A stretch of 64,000 nt of DNA from Fistularia commersonii (Eukaryota > Chordata > Actinopteri > Syngnathiformes > Fistulariidae). The stretch covers positions 620,001 to 684,000 of the forward strand of contig JBBMNZ010000049.1 in assembly GCA_037954325.1 (NCBI GenBank), read 5' to 3'. Every line of letters begins with the position of its first letter. Position 1 is the first letter of the stretch. Below are positions 61,197 through 64,000 of the stretch, piece after piece. The position numbers and the translations under genes were made by a program. Below the pieces are notes generated by a model that made no database searches, was not told where the DNA came from, and was given only the letters and a program-made list of their open reading frames with translations.

Positions 61197-64000
61197 GATT
61201 TCATCAAGCTGGTTTTTGCTGTTGACATATGTTGTTTGGAACATGATTTTGCACAATATATGTCAAATTCAGTGTAATCCAGCTCCAAGTTCAAAAGATA
61301 TAGCCATTCGTTCAAAAAGTGCTTATCTCACCGAGTTGAAGCGTTTTTGATTAGGAGTGGAAATAACTAATGAATTTCATCAAGCTGGTTTCTGCTGGTG
61401 ATATATGTTGTTTAGAATTGGATTCTGCACAATATATGTCAAATTCAGTGTAATCCCATGACATGTTCAAAAGATATAGCCATTCGTTCAAAAAGTGTTT
61501 ATCTTATCGGGTTGAAGCGTTTTTTAATTAAGAGTTGAAATAACTAATGAATTTCACCAAGCTGGTTTCTGCTGTTCAAATATGTTGTTCAGTACATGAT
61601 TCTGCACAATATATGTCAAATTCAGTGTAATCCAGCTACAACTTCAAAAGATATAGCCATTCGTTCAAAAAGTGCTTATCTCACCGAGTTGAAGCGTTTT
61701 TGATTAGGAGTGGAAATAACTAATGAATTTTCATCAGGTTGGTTTCTACTGTTGAAATATAATGATTAGCACATTATTCTGCACAATATATGTCAACTTC
61801 AGTGTAATCCCATCACATGTTCAAAAGATATAGCCATTCGATCAAAAAGTGTATATCTTATCGGGTTGAAGCGTTTTTGATTAGGAATGGAAATAACTAA
61901 TGAATTTCATCAAGCCGCTTTCTGCTGTTGAAATGTGTTGTTAAGGGCATAATTCTGCAAATATATTTCAAATTCAGTGTAATCCAGCTACAAGATCAAA
62001 ATATATAGCCATTCGTTCATGAAGTGCTTTTCTCACCGAGTTGAACTATTTTTGATTAGGAGTGGAAATAACTAATGGATTCCATCAAGCTGGTTTCTGC
62101 TGTTGATATATGTTGTCTAGGACATGATTCTGCACGATATATGTCAATTTCAGTGTAATCCCATCACATGTTAAAAACATATAGCCATTCATTCAAAAAG
62201 TCTTCATCTCACCGAGTTGAAGCGTTTTTGATTAGGAGTGAAAATAACTAATGAATTTCATCGAGCTGGTTTCTACTGTTGAAATATGTTGTTTAGGACA
62301 TGATTCTGCAATATATATGTCAAATTCGGTGTAACCCAGCTACAGGATCAAAATTTATAGCCATTCGTTCAAAAAGTGCTTTTCTCACCGAGTTGAAGCG
62401 TTTTTGATTAGGAGTGGAAATAACTAATGAATTTCATGAAGCTTGTTTCTGCCGGTGAAATATCTTGTTTAGGACATGATTCTGCACAGTATATGTCAAA
62501 TTCAGTGGGATCCCATGACAGGTTAAAAAGATATAGCCCTTGGTTCAAAAAGGACTTATCTCACCGAGTTGAAGCGTTTTTGATTAGGATTGGAAACAAC
62601 TAATGGATTTCAACAAACTGGTTTCTGCTGTTGAAATATGTTGTATAGGACATGATTTTGCACTAAATATTTCAAATTCAGTGTAATCCAGCGACAAGAT
62701 CAAAAGATATAGCCATTCGTGCAAAAAGCGCTTATCTCACTGAGTTGAAGCGTTTTTGATTTGGAGTGGAAATAACTAATGAATTCCATCAAGCTGGTTT
62801 CTGCTGTTGATATATGTTGTTTAGGACATGATTCTGAACAATATATATGTCAAATTCAGTGTAACCCAGCTACAGGATCAAAATATATAGCCATTCGTTC
62901 ATGAAGTGCTTTTCTCACCGAGTTGAACTATTTTTGATTAGGAGTGGAAATAACTAATGGATTTCATCAAGCTGGTTTTTGCTGTTGACATATGTTGTTT
63001 GGAACATGATTTTGCACAATATATGTCAAATTCAGTGTGATCCCATCACAGGTTCAAAAGATATATCCATTCGTTCAAAAAGTCTTCATCTCACTGAGTT
63101 GAAGCGTTTTTGATTAGGAGTGGAAATAACTAATGAATTTCAATATGCTGGTTTTTGCTGTTGATATATGTTGTTTAGGACATGATTGTGCACAATATAT
63201 GTCAATATCAGTATAATCCAGCGACAAGATCAAAAGATATAGCCATTCGTTCAAAAACTGCTTATCTCACCGAGTTGAAGCGTTTTTGATTAGGAGTGAA
63301 AATAACTAATGAATTTCATCAAGCTGTTTTCTACTGTTGAAATATGTTGTTTAGGACATGATTCTGCAATATATATATCAAATTCAGTGTAACCCAGCCA
63401 CAGGATCAAAATATATAGCCATTCGTTCATAAAGTGCTTTTCTCACCGAGTTGAACTATTTTTGATTAGGAGTGGAAATAACTAATGGATTTCATCAAGC
63501 TGGTTTTTGCTGTTGACATATGTTGTTTGGAACATGATTTTGCACAATATATGTCAAATTCAGTTTAATCCAGCTCCAAGTTCAAAAGATATAGCCATTC
63601 GTTCAAAAAGTGCTTATTTCACCGAGTTGAAGCGTTTTTTATTAGGAGTGGACATAACTAATGAATTTCATCAAGCTGGTTTCTGCTGTTGATATATGTT
63701 GTTTAGAACATGATTCTGCACAATATATGTCAAATTCATTGTAATCCCATCGAAGGTTCAAAAGATATAGCCATTCGTTCAAAAAGTTCTTATCTCATCG
63801 AGTTGAAGCGTTTTTGATTAAGAGAGGAAATAACTATTGAATTTCACCAAGCCTTTTTCTGCTGTTGATAGATGTTGTATAGGACATGATTCTGTACAAT
63901 ATATGTCAAATTCAGTGTAATCCAGCGACATGATCAAAAGATATAGCCATTCGTTCGAAAACTGCTCATCTCACCGAGTTGAAGCGTTTTTGAGTTGGAG
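61197..64000 (+). repeat. Right-end block of short, hybrid higher-order fragments
   Basis: The marker monomer TGTTGACATATG recurs at 61197, 62960 and 63488, so the restarts are only 1763 and 528 bp apart (10 and 3 monomers) instead of 8-10 kb. Between them lie monomer types from many phases of the unit, for example a GAACAATATATATGTC hybrid near 62829 joining two classes. The final 500 bp resembles the GAAGGTTC / TTAAGAGAGG monomers of 51790-52040. The array continues past the window end. Confidence 0.75.

Larger units (their letters stand above)
1..64000 (+). repeat. Tandem satellite array, ~176-bp monomer, whole window
   Basis: Every line of the window can be placed on a single monomer of about 176 bp, all in the same orientation. 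Recurring landmarks in order are GAATTTCATCAAGCTGG, GTTGAAATATGTTG, GACATGATTCTGCAC, GTCAAATTCAGTG, AGATATAGCCATTCG, CTCACCGAGTTGAAGCG and TTAGGAGTGGAAATAACTA. The first monomers start at about 1, 176 and 352, a period of 176. By-eye consensus GC is about 35%, with three CpG sites per monomer. No gene, RNA gene, transposon or unique sequence interrupts it. The size and higher-order structure are typical of centromeric or pericentromeric satellites. The family is not one I recognise, so centromere function is inferred only. Open frames here carry no codon signature, and 176 is not a multiple of three, so frames rotate between monomers. Confidence 0.97.

Noticed and set aside
1..64000. CRISPR array
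   Set aside because: The repeats abut directly with no unique spacers. The 176-bp period and gradual divergence are those of satellite DNA.

Overview
The whole 64 kb window is one uninterrupted, head-to-tail satellite DNA array. The monomer is about 176 bp and roughly 35% GC (counted on a consensus I built by eye). I found no gene, RNA gene, transposon, telomeric repeat, unique spacer or inverted monomer. The few open frames over 60 codons are chance openings inside the satellite. About 364 monomers fit in the window. A nucleosome-sized, AT-rich, strictly tandem satellite with a multi-kb higher-order layer points to a eukaryotic centromeric or pericentromeric block. The monomer length suits plants (Arabidopsis 178 bp, Brassica 176 bp), but I do not recognise the family, so the host is undetermined; a dicot plant is my best guess.

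Above the monomer there is a higher-order layer. The same ordered series of diverged monomers restarts, by a diagnostic monomer, at 1, 10244, 16924, 25710, 34206 and 49598, and in degraded form at 61197, 62960 and 63488. Two structural forms can be reconstructed. The long form is copy 0 (1-10243, about 58 monomers) and copy V (39885-49597). The short form is copy II (16924-25709, 8786 bp, about 50 monomers), copy III (25710-34205, 8496 bp), and the rearranged copies I (10244-16923) and IV (34206-39884). Copy II equals copy 0 minus blocks of about nine, two and one monomers, plus two monomers and one 290-bp dimer. Copy IV is joined to copy V by an out-of-phase exchange near 39885.

The right part (49598-64000) is more scrambled. 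It has a perfect-looking 2637-bp (15-monomer) tandem duplication at 50544-55817, followed by hybrid and diverged monomers. Smaller structure recurs in the copies. There are 14 truncated 114-bp monomers that make 290-bp dimers through a GTTGAA microhomology deletion, eight 11-12 base poly-A tracts marking one monomer variant, and a 1401-bp duplication junction shared by copies I and IV. A 17-bp CENP-B-box-like motif, matching 7 of 9 core bases, occurs in most monomers.

Nothing in the window encodes a protein system. Its interest lies in satellite evolution and possible centromere function.
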